Origin: Bacteroidales bacterium
Lineage (GTDB): Bacteria; Bacteroidota; Bacteroidia; Bacteroidales; UBA3824
Assembly: GCA_017541145.1 (NCBI GenBank)
Contig: JAFXZT010000081.1
Span: forward strand, 1 to 59,272
Reading direction: 5' to 3'
Length of the DNA stretch: 59,272 nt
A program made the position numbers and the translations under genes. Numbering within the stretch: position 1 is the first letter of the stretch; every line of letters starts with the position of its first letter. The notes under the pieces were generated by a model that saw only the letters and a list, made by a program, of their open reading frames with translations, was not told the origin of the DNA and did not search any database. This document shows, in pieces, positions 22,945 to 30,363 of this stretch.

Positions 22945-24711
22945 ATGGAATTTTTAAACAATCTCTCAAGACTTTTTATTTACGATCCGACTGAACCTTT
23001 GGTGTTCAGTAGTGGTTCTTTTATGTTGTTGTTTATAGTTTTTTTAACTATCTACAATATTATTTATAAGCGTAAAATTCTTGTTTCTATTTATGTAGTA
23101 CTTTTTAGTTTCTTGTTTTACTATAAGAGTGCCGGAATTTACGTTTGGCTTCTTGCTTTTACAACTTTATATACTTATTATTCCGGTTTTTTACTGAAAA
23201 ATGTCAAAGAAGAATTTTATAGAAAACTTGCTGTTTTTGTAGGAATTTCTATCCCGTTGTTGCTTTTGGGATTTTTTAAGTATACAAATTTTATAGTTTT
23301 CAATCTCAACCAAATTATTGATTCCAATTTTGCGTTTATCGAAGTTGCTTTGCCGGTTGGTATTTCGTTTTACACTTTTCAAAGTATAAGTTATATTATT
23401 GACCTTTATCGAAAACGTGTAGAGCCGGCTGACAATATTTTGGATTTTGCTTTTTATTTGACATTTTTTCCGCAACTTGTAGCCGGTCCTATTGTAAAAG
23501 CCAATTTATTTCTTCCGCAACTAAAACAAACTCCGGTAGTTACACCGCAAATGGCGTATTCCGGTTTGTGGTTGATAATTCTCGGATTGTTTAAGAAAGC
23601 TGTTATTGCAAATTATATTGCGCAATATAATGATTTGATTTTTGAAGCGCCTCAGAATTATTCCGGTTTTGAAAATTTGATGGCGGTTTTCGGTTATGCT
23701 TTGCAAATTTTCTGTGACTTTTCTGGATATTCTGATATGGCAATCGGTATCGGTAAAATTATGGGTTACGATTTGGGTATCAACTTTTTATCGCCTTATA
23801 AGTCAACAACAATTTCCGATTTTTGGCGCAGATGGCATATTTCGTTGTCAAGTTGGCTAAAGGAATATGTTTACATCCCGTTGGGTGGCAACCGTGAAAT
23901 TTCAAAATTTTCGGTTTATTCAATTCCTGTAATTTTGATTTTGGCTTCGGCTATTACTTGCCCGATTTTGTATACTGTTTCGATGTTGATAATCAGTTTG
24001 TTAGGACTTTATGCATATTTTAAACGCAGTAGTTTGTTTACTGTAATTACACTTGCATTGTCAACCGTTTTGGCTGTTTCGCTATATTTCCAATCGGTAA
24101 TTACGGCGGTTATGCTTTCGGTTTGTATCGTTACATGGTTGATTGCAATTGCTTTTCCTGATACTACAAGAATGATTAAAACATGTATCAATCAGTTGCT
24201 TACGATGCTAATTGGCGGACTTTGGCACGGAAGTTCTTGGTCGTTTGTATTTTGGGGCGCAGGACATGGCGTGGCACTTTGTATTGACAAAATTTTGAAA
24301 AAAGTATTACCGGAGACAAAACTTGTAAAAACTATACAATGGATTTTTACATTTATTATCGTATTGTTTCTCTGGCTGTTTTTCCGAGCAAAAGATATTA
24401 CAATTCAAACCGAAACTGCAACTACTTTAGTTTCAGCGTTTGACGTTCCATTTTTGATGTTAAATCGTATTTTTACCGATATGGATTTCTCGTTTTTTGT
24501 ACATTTTTGGGATGCAAGATGCCTTTGGGTAGTTTTGGTGGTTTTTGGTTTTATATGTCATTTCTTACCTGAAAATTTTACTACAAAGGTTCAAGATATT
24601 TTTGTAAAAAGTAATATTTTAATCAAAATACTTGTTTTACTTGTTGTAATTCAGTTGGTTGTACAATTTCAAGGCAGTACCGTTCAGCCTTTCATTTATT
24701 TTGATTTTTAG
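22945..24711 (+). CDS. MBOAT-family O-acyltransferase (AlgI/DltB-like)
   Basis: A 588-residue polytopic inner-membrane enzyme that passes acyl groups, usually acetyl, across the membrane onto an envelope polysaccharide. Family marks: PVGISFYTFQSISYIIDLYR, FFPQLVAGPIVKANLFLPQL, FCDFSGYSDMAIGIGKIMGY, FWRRWHISLSSWLKEYVYIPLGGNR, and GGLWHGSSWSFVFWGAGHG with the catalytic His near residue 428. It has at least ten hydrophobic segments. A GTG at 22942 directly precedes the ATG; the ATG is preferred. AlgI-type genes usually sit next to an SGNH/AlgJ-like partner that accepts the acyl group. None is present here; an insertion sequence begins about 25 bases after the stop. Confidence 0.93.
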   Translation: MEFLNNLSRLFIYDPTEPLVFSSGSFMLLFIVFLTIYNIIYKRKILVSIYVVLFSFLFYYKSAGIYVWLLAFTTLYTYYSGFLLKNVKEEFYRKLAVFVGISIPLLLLGFFKYTNFIVFNLNQIIDSNFAFIEVALPVGISFYTFQSISYIIDLYRKRVEPADNILDFAFYLTFFPQLVAGPIVKANLFLPQLKQTPVVTPQMAYSGLWLIILGLFKKAVIANYIAQYNDLIFEAPQNYSGFENLMAVFGYALQIFCDFSGYSDMAIGIGKIMGYDLGINFLSPYKSTTISDFWRRWHISLSSWLKEYVYIPLGGNREISKFSVYSIPVILILASAITCPILYTVSMLIISLLGLYAYFKRSSLFTVITLALSTVLAVSLYFQSVITAVMLSVCIVTWLIAIAFPDTTRMIKTCINQLLTMLIGGLWHGSSWSFVFWGAGHGVALCIDKILKKVLPETKLVKTIQWIFTFIIVLFLWLFFRAKDITIQTETATTLVSAFDVPFLMLNRIFTDMDFSFFVHFWDARCLWVVLVVFGFICHFLPENFTTKVQDIFVKSNILIKILVLLVVIQLVVQFQGSTVQPFIYFDF

Positions 24712-24737
24712 TCAACAATATAAAATTAAGGCAGATA

Positions 24738-24753
24738 GGTCATTTTGCAGGCT
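24738..24753 (+). repeat. Left outer terminal repeat copy
   Basis: GGTCATTTTGCAGGCT followed by GAAAA. Identical through the core to the three other copies. The 85 bases to the inner copy hold no frame. Confidence 0.8.
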
Positions 24754-24830
24754 GAAAACGTTGTAACGAGTTTTAATATAAAAAGTTACAAGGTTCAAGA
24801 CTCTTCAGACGAAAATAGTTTAGTGAATGT

Positions 24831-24854
24831 CTTCAATAGGTCATTTTGCAGGCT
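24831..24854 (+). repeat. Left inner terminal inverted repeat
   Basis: Twenty-four bases ending in the core GGTCATTTTGCAGGCT are exactly complementary to the right inner repeat at 26016-26039. The transposase promoter starts just inside it. Confidence 0.85.
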
Positions 24855-24857
24855 ATA

Positions 24858-24890
24858 ATTGCTGTAATTAGTTAATTATTAGTATCTTTG
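24858..24890 (+). promoter_or_regulatory. Transposase promoter
   Basis: ATTG (24858-24861), 21 bases, TATCTTTG (24883-24890). Initiation near 24897 puts the ATG at 24922 about 25 bases downstream, supporting that ATG as the start. Confidence 0.55.
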
Positions 24891-24921
24891 TGACATTCAA
24901 GATACTAAAATTTTAACTGAA

Positions 24922-25853
24922 ATGTTCAAAAAAAATGCCCTTATTGTGGTTCGTCCGTAATCCAAAAAAATGGCGTCAGGTCTGGTATGCAATTGTACAA
25001 ATGCAATAATTGTGAACGACAATTTCGAGGAGGTATGAAAGCAACGTTAGATGATATTTGGAAACTCTATATTGATAAAAAACAAAGCATTGCCGATATT
25101 GCTGAAGTCTATAATGTCAGCGTTTCCACCATTAAGCGTAAACTTCGTAAAATTGTGATAGAATGGGAACAGCCAAATATTTCAGGCGGTGGATATGTTC
25201 ACTTTGATGTAACCTATTGGGGGCACAACTGGGGTGTCATCATCGCTGTTGATCATGGTAGTGGCAAAGTTATTTACCTTAATTTCATCCAACATGAAAA
25301 AGCAGAGGATTATCTTCAAGCATTACAAAGCATTAAAAGTAGAGGGTTCGTGATAAAAGGTGTCATAATTGACGGATTTAGAGCCCTATTTGATATTTTT
25401 TCCGACTACGAAATTCAGATGTGTCACTTCCACATGAAGCAAATTGTAACAAGGTATTTGACCAGTAAACCAAGATTACAAGCATCCAAGGAATTGACGG
25501 CTGTTGTTGAACAGTTCGACCAATTGGATCACTGTTCTTTCCTACAAGAATTTGCTGATTGGAACGCAAAATGGCATACCGTACTCTGCGAGAAGACTTT
25601 CTCAGAGGATACCGGCAAGTGGTGCTACACGCATAAAAAACTGCGCACGGTGGTCAACAGTTTGAACTTCTACATGGAGTATTTGTTTACTTATTTGTCT
25701 CCAAAGTGTGTCGGAATGCCAAACACAAACAATATGATTGAAGGTTTGTTTTCCATACTAAAAAAACGTTTGAATGTACACTCCGGTATGAAAGAGGGAA
25801 GTCGCAAAAGATTTATCAAGGGGTTTTTTAAGGCATGGAATAATAAAAAATAA
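24922..25853 (+). CDS. IS256/IS1249-like transposase, apparently expressed by -1 frameshifting at A8
   Basis: Translation from ATG 24922 (MFKKNALIVVRP) stops after 12 codons. A -1 slip in the run of eight A (24928-24935) joins it to the main frame and gives a zinc ribbon, KCPYCGSS...YKCNNCERQF, then the transposase body. The in-frame ATG at 24987 would give 288 residues and lose the first two cysteines. The body has a helix-turn-helix (SIADIAEVYNVSVSTIKRKLR) and a MULE/IS256-type DDE domain: first D in HFDVTYWG, second in VIIDGFRAL, E in NNMIEGLFSILKKRL. CHFHMKQIV is typical of IS1249 relatives. Either this is programmed slippage, known for IS expression, or one A was lost and the copy is broken. 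The DDE residues are intact. Confidence 0.85.
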
Positions 25854-25857
25854 ACAT

Positions 25858-25896
25858 GGGGTGATGCGTTCTAAATGGCATCGCCCCGATTATTTT
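25858..25896 (+). terminator. Possible terminator inside the insertion sequence
   Basis: A 10-bp stem (25858-25867 with 25878-25887, one T-G pair) follows the transposase stop by 5 bases, with a weak T-rich tail (GATTATTTTT). From here to about 26010 nothing else is supported. Confidence 0.5.
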
Positions 25897-26015
25897 TCAC
25901 TATTGCAGATTTATTCCTTACGCGGTTGCTCCCCAGCAGTGCCACGATATGCTTTAACCTGCAAACGACAAAGTTAAGCTTTATGTTTAGAATCTACAAA
26001 AAACAAGTTCTTTTC

Positions 26016-26039
26016 AGCCTGCAAAATGACCTATTGAAG
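26016..26039 (-). repeat. Right inner terminal inverted repeat
   Basis: Exact inverse complement of 24831-24854. Inward it continues with GAAAA on the minus strand, a match shared with the outer copies but not with the left inner copy. Confidence 0.85.
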
Positions 26040-26055
26040 CATAGCACTTTTTTTC

Positions 26056-26071
26056 AGCCTGCAAAATGACC
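26056..26071 (-). repeat. Right outer terminal repeat copy
   Basis: Complement of the core GGTCATTTTGCAGGCT followed by GAAAA, 23 bases outside the core of the right inner copy. Confidence 0.8.
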
Positions 26072-26093
26072 CATTAACCAAAATTAAATAAAC

Positions 26094-26130
26094 AAAGCCT
26101 GTATTCTTGTTTATCTTGAATACAGGCTTT
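26094..26130 (-). terminator. Hairpin, probable terminator of the 61-residue gene
   Basis: A perfect 13-bp inverted repeat (26094-26106 with 26118-26130) has an 11-base loop. On the minus strand it follows the stop at 26162 by 31 bases and leads into a T-rich tail (GTTTATTTAATTTT). Confidence 0.55.
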
Positions 26131-26161
26131 GAGTACTAACTAATTTTTGAAAAAAAATACA

Positions 26162-26347
26162 TTAAAATAATTTCAAATAAGACAAAATCTTGTTCAATGT
26201 GTCTTGAGAAGGCGACAATTTCAAGTTATCCAAAGATGAAAAAACTTCGTCTTCGAGCTCGTCCATGTCGTGAACCATATTGTTCAATTTGTCTAATGAT
26301 AGATAATTATTTTTTAAAGCGTTAGAGTAACTTTCATTCATAGGCAA
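26162..26347 (-). CDS. Small hypothetical protein
   Basis: A 61-residue acidic, helical protein without signal or TM. Its core DKLNNMVHDMDELEDEVFSSLDNLKLSPSQDTLNKILSYLK alternates hydrophobics as an amphipathic helix pair would. It starts at ATG 26347, or at ATG 26341 if the first two residues are leader. A -7 box (TATATTTG, 26437-26430) and a downstream hairpin support it as a real transcription unit. The Asp/Glu-rich helix followed by SPSQ-TLxKIL looks like a small conserved Bacteroidota protein, but I cannot name it or assign a function. Confidence 0.6.
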   Translation of the reverse strand: MPMNESYSNALKNNYLSLDKLNNMVHDMDELEDEVFSSLDNLKLSPSQDTLNKILSYLKLF

Positions 26348-26429
26348 ATGGTTTTTAGTTAATTAAATAAAAATGTTTATTATCTATTGTCAATACATCT
26401 ATCAAAACGTCAAAATATTTTGAATATTG

Positions 26430-26437
26430 CAAATATA
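26430..26437 (-). promoter_or_regulatory. Putative -7 box of the 61-residue gene
   Basis: TATATTTG on the minus strand. Initiation near 26423 gives a leader of about 75 bases. No clear -33 element. Confidence 0.45.
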
Positions 26438-26517
26438 TGAAAAAAGATTTTTTAATTTAATAAATTAATTTTAAATTCGCATTATAAAAAAACTACTAAT
26501 TGAAATTTAAAATTTTT

Positions 26518-28617
26518 ATGGCAAAGCAATCAGGAAAATCAACAAAAAAGCCTGCTGTTAAACCTTCCAAAACTTTGGAAGAACCGGTGGCTGCAACTGT
26601 AGAGCCTATTCATCTTGCAATTATGGATGACCATTGGCTCGATCCTGTAAAAGACGACATAATTGCTCGTTACAACAGATATCAAGCTAAATTCAAGGAA
26701 CTTGAAAGTTATTATCCCACATTTATAGATTTTGCGGGTCAGTATAAATATCTCGGTCTCAACTATTCCGAGGAAGACAAAGGTTGGTATCTTAGGGAAT
26801 GGGCTCCTAATGCCAAAGAAATCCATTTGTTTGGTGATTTCAATAATTGGAATCGTACTGCTAACCCTTTGATTAAGAAAGACAACGGCATTTGGGAAAT
26901 TTTTCTCGACGATGCCACTTATTCCAAAACTTTTGTTCACGGTTCGCTTTTCAAAATTATAGTTCATGGTGCTGACGATTCTGTAATTGACAGATTACCT
27001 GCTTATACCACGCGTGCCGTTCAAGACGATGTTACAAAAATTTTCTCTGCGCAAGTTTGGAAACCGGCAAAACCTTTTATTTGGGGTCGCAAAAAATTTC
27101 GTCCTAACAAGGCTGAACCTCTTTTGATTTATGAATGTCATATCGGTATGGCTCAGGAAAAAGAGGGCATCGGTACTTATCAGGAATTTGAAGAAAATGT
27201 GTTGCCGCATATTATAAAAGGCGGTTACAATACAATTCAGATTATGGCGATTGCCGAGCATCCTTATTACGGATCGTTTGGCTATCATGTTTCAAACTTT
27301 TTTGCACCGAGTTCGCGTTTCGGTACGCCCGAAGAATTGAAACATCTTATCAGAACTGCTCACGAAAACGGTATCCGTGTAATTATGGATATTGTTCATT
27401 CTCATACAGTTAAGAATACAACAGAAGGTATCAACCGTTTGGATGGTACTGACGATCTTTACACTCACGCAGGCGGTAGAGGCGAACATCCGCAATGGGA
27501 TTCCAAGTTGTTTAACTACGGTAAAAACGAAGTTATTCAGTTCTTACTCAGCAACATCCGTTACTGGATGGAAGAATTTCATTTTGACGGTTTCCGTTTC
27601 GACGGCGTTACTTCGATGTTGTATTTCCATCACGGAAATATCGACAATTTCGATCAGTGGAAATATTTTCGTGACGGTGTAGAATTTGATGCCGTTACAT
27701 ATCTTCAGTTGGCAAACCGATTGATGAAAATCATTAATCCTGACTCAGTTGCGATTGCTGAAGACGTTTCCGGAATGCCGGGTTTAACAACTCCGCTTGA
27801 AGACGGCGGTATCGGTTTCGATTATCGTTTGGGTATGGGAATTCCTGATTTTTGGATTAAAATTCTCAAAGAACAATCCGATGACGATTGGAATGTGTAC
27901 CAACTTTGGAATGTTTTGAACGACCGTTTGCCGCAAGTAAAAACCGTTTCTTACGTTGAAAGTCACGATCAGGCTTTGGTTGGCGACAAGACAATTGCTT
28001 TCCGCTTGATGGACAAAGAGATGTATTTCGATATGGCAATAGACCGTCCTAACATGATAATCGACCGTGGAATTGCGCTTCATAAAATGCTGAGGATGTT
28101 CACGATAGTAAATGGCGGACAAGCTTACATGAATTTTATGGGCAACGAATTCGGACATCCTGAATGGATAGATTTTCCGCGTGAAGGCAACGGCTGGAGC
28201 TACAAACATGCACGTCGTCAGTGGAGTTTGTTGGAAAAAGGCTTTTTGAAATATCATTATCTCAACGATTTCGACGAGGCAATGATAAAACTTATTCGAG
28301 AATATCCGGTTATGCAAGATCTTTATGGTCAACAGCTTAACATGGACCAGCATAATCACACGATTGTTGAGAAAAAAGGCAATTTGATTTTTGTATTCAA
28401 TTTCCACCCGACGGCTTGCATTCCCGATTACACATTCTACATCCCTGAACCCGGAGTTTACAAAATCATTCTCAATTCAGATGATGCTAAATTCGGCGGA
28501 TTCAACCGTGTGGACGACAGTACTGAATTTTTCGCTATTCAAAAAGACGGTCACTATGTTCTTTCAATTTACAATGTTAACAGAACTGTACTCGTCTTGA
28601 AAAAAGTTAGAGATTAA
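26518..28617 (+). CDS. glgB: 1,4-alpha-glucan (glycogen) branching enzyme, GH13
   Basis: A 699-residue enzyme that cuts alpha-1,4-glucan and rejoins the piece by an alpha-1,6 bond, making glycogen branches in the cytoplasm. A Lys/Pro-rich N-terminus (AKQSGKSTKKPAVKPSK) precedes a CBM48 domain (about 65-150, YYLREWAPNAKEIHLFGDFNNW-like). The GH13 barrel carries DIVHSHTV, the nucleophile D362 in FDGFRFDGVTS, the acid/base E415 in AIAEDVSGMPG, and VESHDQAL. A C-terminal beta domain follows. The pattern suits GH13 subfamily 8, which includes eukaryotic-type and Bacteroidota branching enzymes. An in-frame ATG at 26500 would add MKFKIF; 26518 is preferred because the Lys-rich start is typical. No other glg gene is adjacent. 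Confidence 0.93.
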   Translation: MAKQSGKSTKKPAVKPSKTLEEPVAATVEPIHLAIMDDHWLDPVKDDIIARYNRYQAKFKELESYYPTFIDFAGQYKYLGLNYSEEDKGWYLREWAPNAKEIHLFGDFNNWNRTANPLIKKDNGIWEIFLDDATYSKTFVHGSLFKIIVHGADDSVIDRLPAYTTRAVQDDVTKIFSAQVWKPAKPFIWGRKKFRPNKAEPLLIYECHIGMAQEKEGIGTYQEFEENVLPHIIKGGYNTIQIMAIAEHPYYGSFGYHVSNFFAPSSRFGTPEELKHLIRTAHENGIRVIMDIVHSHTVKNTTEGINRLDGTDDLYTHAGGRGEHPQWDSKLFNYGKNEVIQFLLSNIRYWMEEFHFDGFRFDGVTSMLYFHHGNIDNFDQWKYFRDGVEFDAVTYLQLANRLMKIINPDSVAIAEDVSGMPGLTTPLEDGGIGFDYRLGMGIPDFWIKILKEQSDDDWNVYQLWNVLNDRLPQVKTVSYVESHDQALVGDKTIAFRLMDKEMYFDMAIDRPNMIIDRGIALHKMLRMFTIVNGGQAYMNFMGNEFGHPEWIDFPREGNGWSYKHARRQWSLLEKGFLKYHYLNDFDEAMIKLIREYPVMQDLYGQQLNMDQHNHTIVEKKGNLIFVFNFHPTACIPDYTFYIPEPGVYKIILNSDDAKFGGFNRVDDSTEFFAIQKDGHYVLSIYNVNRTVLVLKKVRD

Positions 28618-28676
28618 TTCTAAAATTTTTATTTCAATATTTTTTTTATACAACACAACCCCTCTATTTTTTTATG

Positions 28677-28718
28677 ATCGCTAACTATCTTTTTCGTAGA
28701 TAGTTAGTGATTTTTTTT
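28677..28718 (+). terminator. Terminator of the branching-enzyme gene
   Basis: A 14-bp stem (28677-28690 with 28698-28711, one G-T pair) is followed by T residues to 28718, 60 bases past the stop. Confidence 0.85.
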
Positions 28719-28731
28719 ATTTTGACAGAAA

Positions 28732-29205
28732 TTATGCTTTCGGTTGCTCGTCCTCGGTTTTGCTCATCAAAGTATAAACAAAATATTTACGCATAAAAAA
28801 GTTGAAAATAAATGCAATACCTTGAGCTATCAAATTGCTGACAAGAACATTCATTCCCAGCCAGTTAGTTAATCCGACAGTAATTCCCGTATTGATTCCC
28901 AAACCCGCTGCGCCAATCAATGTAAAAACAATAAATCTTGCGATGTTGTTGTTTTTCTGTTTCTTATGAAAAACCCAAATTGTACTGAAAATATAATTTA
29001 CAATTCCGGAAGTCATAGAAGCTATGATTGTACAAATCGACAAAATTGTATTGTTAGCTACCGATTTAAAAATTACAATATACAACAACCATAGAATCAG
29101 ACTGTTGATACCGATTCTTGTGGCTTCCACAATAATATTTCTTATCAGTTGAATTTTTGTATCTTCGGTTTTCCCGATAAAAATCTGTTTTAATGTATAT
29201 GACAT
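28732..29205 (-). CDS. GtrA-family membrane protein
   Basis: A 157-residue protein with four TM helices. Marks: RNIIVEATRIGINSLILWLLYIV, SGIVNYIFSTIWVF (the N-Y-x-x-S-x-x-W-V-F signature of GtrA), RFIVFTLIGAAGLGINTGIT, and NLIAQGIAFIFNFFMRKYFVY. GtrA proteins are thought to move or assist undecaprenyl-linked sugars across the inner membrane for cell-wall or O-antigen modification. The frame extends upstream to 29271, but the ATG at 29205 (MSYTLKQIF) gives the expected N-terminus. The neighbours uxs and pbpC, divergent from it, also concern the envelope. Confidence 0.85.
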   Translation of the reverse strand: MSYTLKQIFIGKTEDTKIQLIRNIIVEATRIGINSLILWLLYIVIFKSVANNTILSICTIIASMTSGIVNYIFSTIWVFHKKQKNNNIARFIVFTLIGAAGLGINTGITVGLTNWLGMNVLVSNLIAQGIAFIFNFFMRKYFVYTLMSKTEDEQPKA

Positions 29206-29361
29206 CTTTTTTTGATTTTTTTTAGTGTTTAATATTTGAATTGTATTTCGTTGTAAATCAATCAAATTCAATAAAATTATAACATTTTTTATGCTTACAA
29301 ATTTACTAACGATTTTTGAAAAAATAGCTTTAATATAGTATCGTAATCATGAAAAAATTAA

Positions 29362-29369
29362 TAATTTTG
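29362..29369 (+). promoter_or_regulatory. Putative -7 box of the uxs-pbpC unit
   Basis: TAATTTTG fits TAnnTTTG, with initiation near 29376 and a leader of about 24 bases. No clear -33 element. Confidence 0.5.
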
Positions 29370-29399
29370 CACTAAAGATTTTAATTGTAATTCAAAAAA

Positions 29400-30338
29400 A
29401 TGAAGAGAATTTTGGTAACAGGAGGTGCCGGTTTTATAGGAAGTCATCTCTGTGAACGCCTTCTTAAAGAAGGAAACGATGTAATTTGTTTGGACAATTT
29501 CTTTACAGGTTCAAAGAAAAATATTGTACATCTTCTTGATAATAAATATTTTGAGTTGGTTCGTCATGATGTAATCGATCCATACAAAGCCGAAGTTGAC
29601 GAAATTTATAATTTAGCGTGTCCTGCCTCGCCGATTCATTATCAGTACAATCCGATAAAAACAGTAAAAACCTCAGTAATGGGAGCAATTAATATGCTTG
29701 GACTTGCAAAACGCTTGAAAGCCAAGATTTTACAAGCCTCTACAAGCGAAGTTTACGGCGATCCCGCAATTCATCCGCAAGTAGAAAGTTATTGGGGAAA
29801 TGTCAACTGTTTTGGTCCTCGCTCTTGTTACGATGAAGGAAAACGACTTGCCGAAACTCTGTTTTTGAATTATCATACACAAAACAATGTGAAAATCAAA
29901 ATCATACGAATTTTCAATACATACGGTCCGCGTATGCATCCGAACGACGGTCGTGTGGTTTCCAATTTTATAGTTCAAGCGTTAACTAACAAGCCTATAA
30001 CGATTTACGGCGACGGTTCGCAAACCAGAAGTTTTCAGTATGTTGACGATTTGCTAAACGGAATGATTAAAATGATGAATTCTGATGACAGTTTTATCGG
30101 TCCTGTCAACATCGGAAATCCGGGCGAGTTTACAATCAAACAGTTAGCCGAAAAAGTTATCGACATGACCGGTTCTAAATCGCAAATCGTTTACGAACCT
30201 TTGCCCGGTGATGACCCGGTACGCCGCAAACCGGATATTTCTTTGGCGATGGAAAAGCTTGATTGGCAGCCGGTTGTAAAACTTGAGCAAGGTCTTGCAA
30301 ATACAATTGCTTATTTTGACGAGTTGCTCAAAAACTGA
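29400..30338 (+). CDS. UDP-glucuronate decarboxylase (UDP-xylose synthase), SDR family
   Basis: A 312-residue extended short-chain dehydrogenase. It converts UDP-glucuronate to UDP-xylose and CO2 with bound NAD+. The Rossmann motif [10 protein letters not shown] is at 7-16, with [14 protein letters not shown] after it. STSEVYGDP is at 114-122. The catalytic Tyr144 and Lys148 are in [22 protein letters not shown] and [15 protein letters not shown] are characteristic of the UXS clade. Length fits soluble bacterial and plant UXS. UDP-xylose, or the 4-keto intermediate, would feed exopolysaccharide or glycoprotein glycans. pbpC follows after 25 bases, probably on the same transcript. Confidence 0.92.
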   Translation: MKRILVTGGAGFIGSHLCERLLKEGNDVICLDNFFTGSKKNIVHLLDNKYFELVRHDVIDPYKAEVDEIYNLACPASPIHYQYNPIKTVKTSVMGAINMLGLAKRLKAKILQASTSEVYGDPAIHPQVESYWGNVNCFGPRSCYDEGKRLAETLFLNYHTQNNVKIKIIRIFNTYGPRMHPNDGRVVSNFIVQALTNKPITIYGDGSQTRSFQYVDDLLNGMIKMMNSDDSFIGPVNIGNPGEFTIKQLAEKVIDMTGSKSQIVYEPLPGDDPVRRKPDISLAMEKLDWQPVVKLEQGLANTIAYFDELLKN

Positions 30339-30363
30339 TTTTTTATTTTAACATTTTTTATGG

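Larger units (their letters stand above)
24735..26073 (+). mobile_element. IS256/IS1249-like insertion sequence with doubled terminal repeats
   Basis: The unit is bounded by four copies of a terminal repeat with core GGTCATTTTGCAGGCT. Two face inward on the left (24738-24753 and 24839-24854). Two are inverted on the right (complement of 26017-26032 and 26056-26071). The inner pair is the longer match: 24 bases from 24831 (CTTCAATAGGTC...) are exactly complementary to 26016-26039. Three of the four copies extend with GAAAA. No 8-9 base direct repeat is evident outside either pair, so the target duplication is lost or the outer copies derive from another insertion. Inside are one promoter, a transposase gene read through an A8 frameshift, and a possible terminator hairpin. 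Confidence 0.85.
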
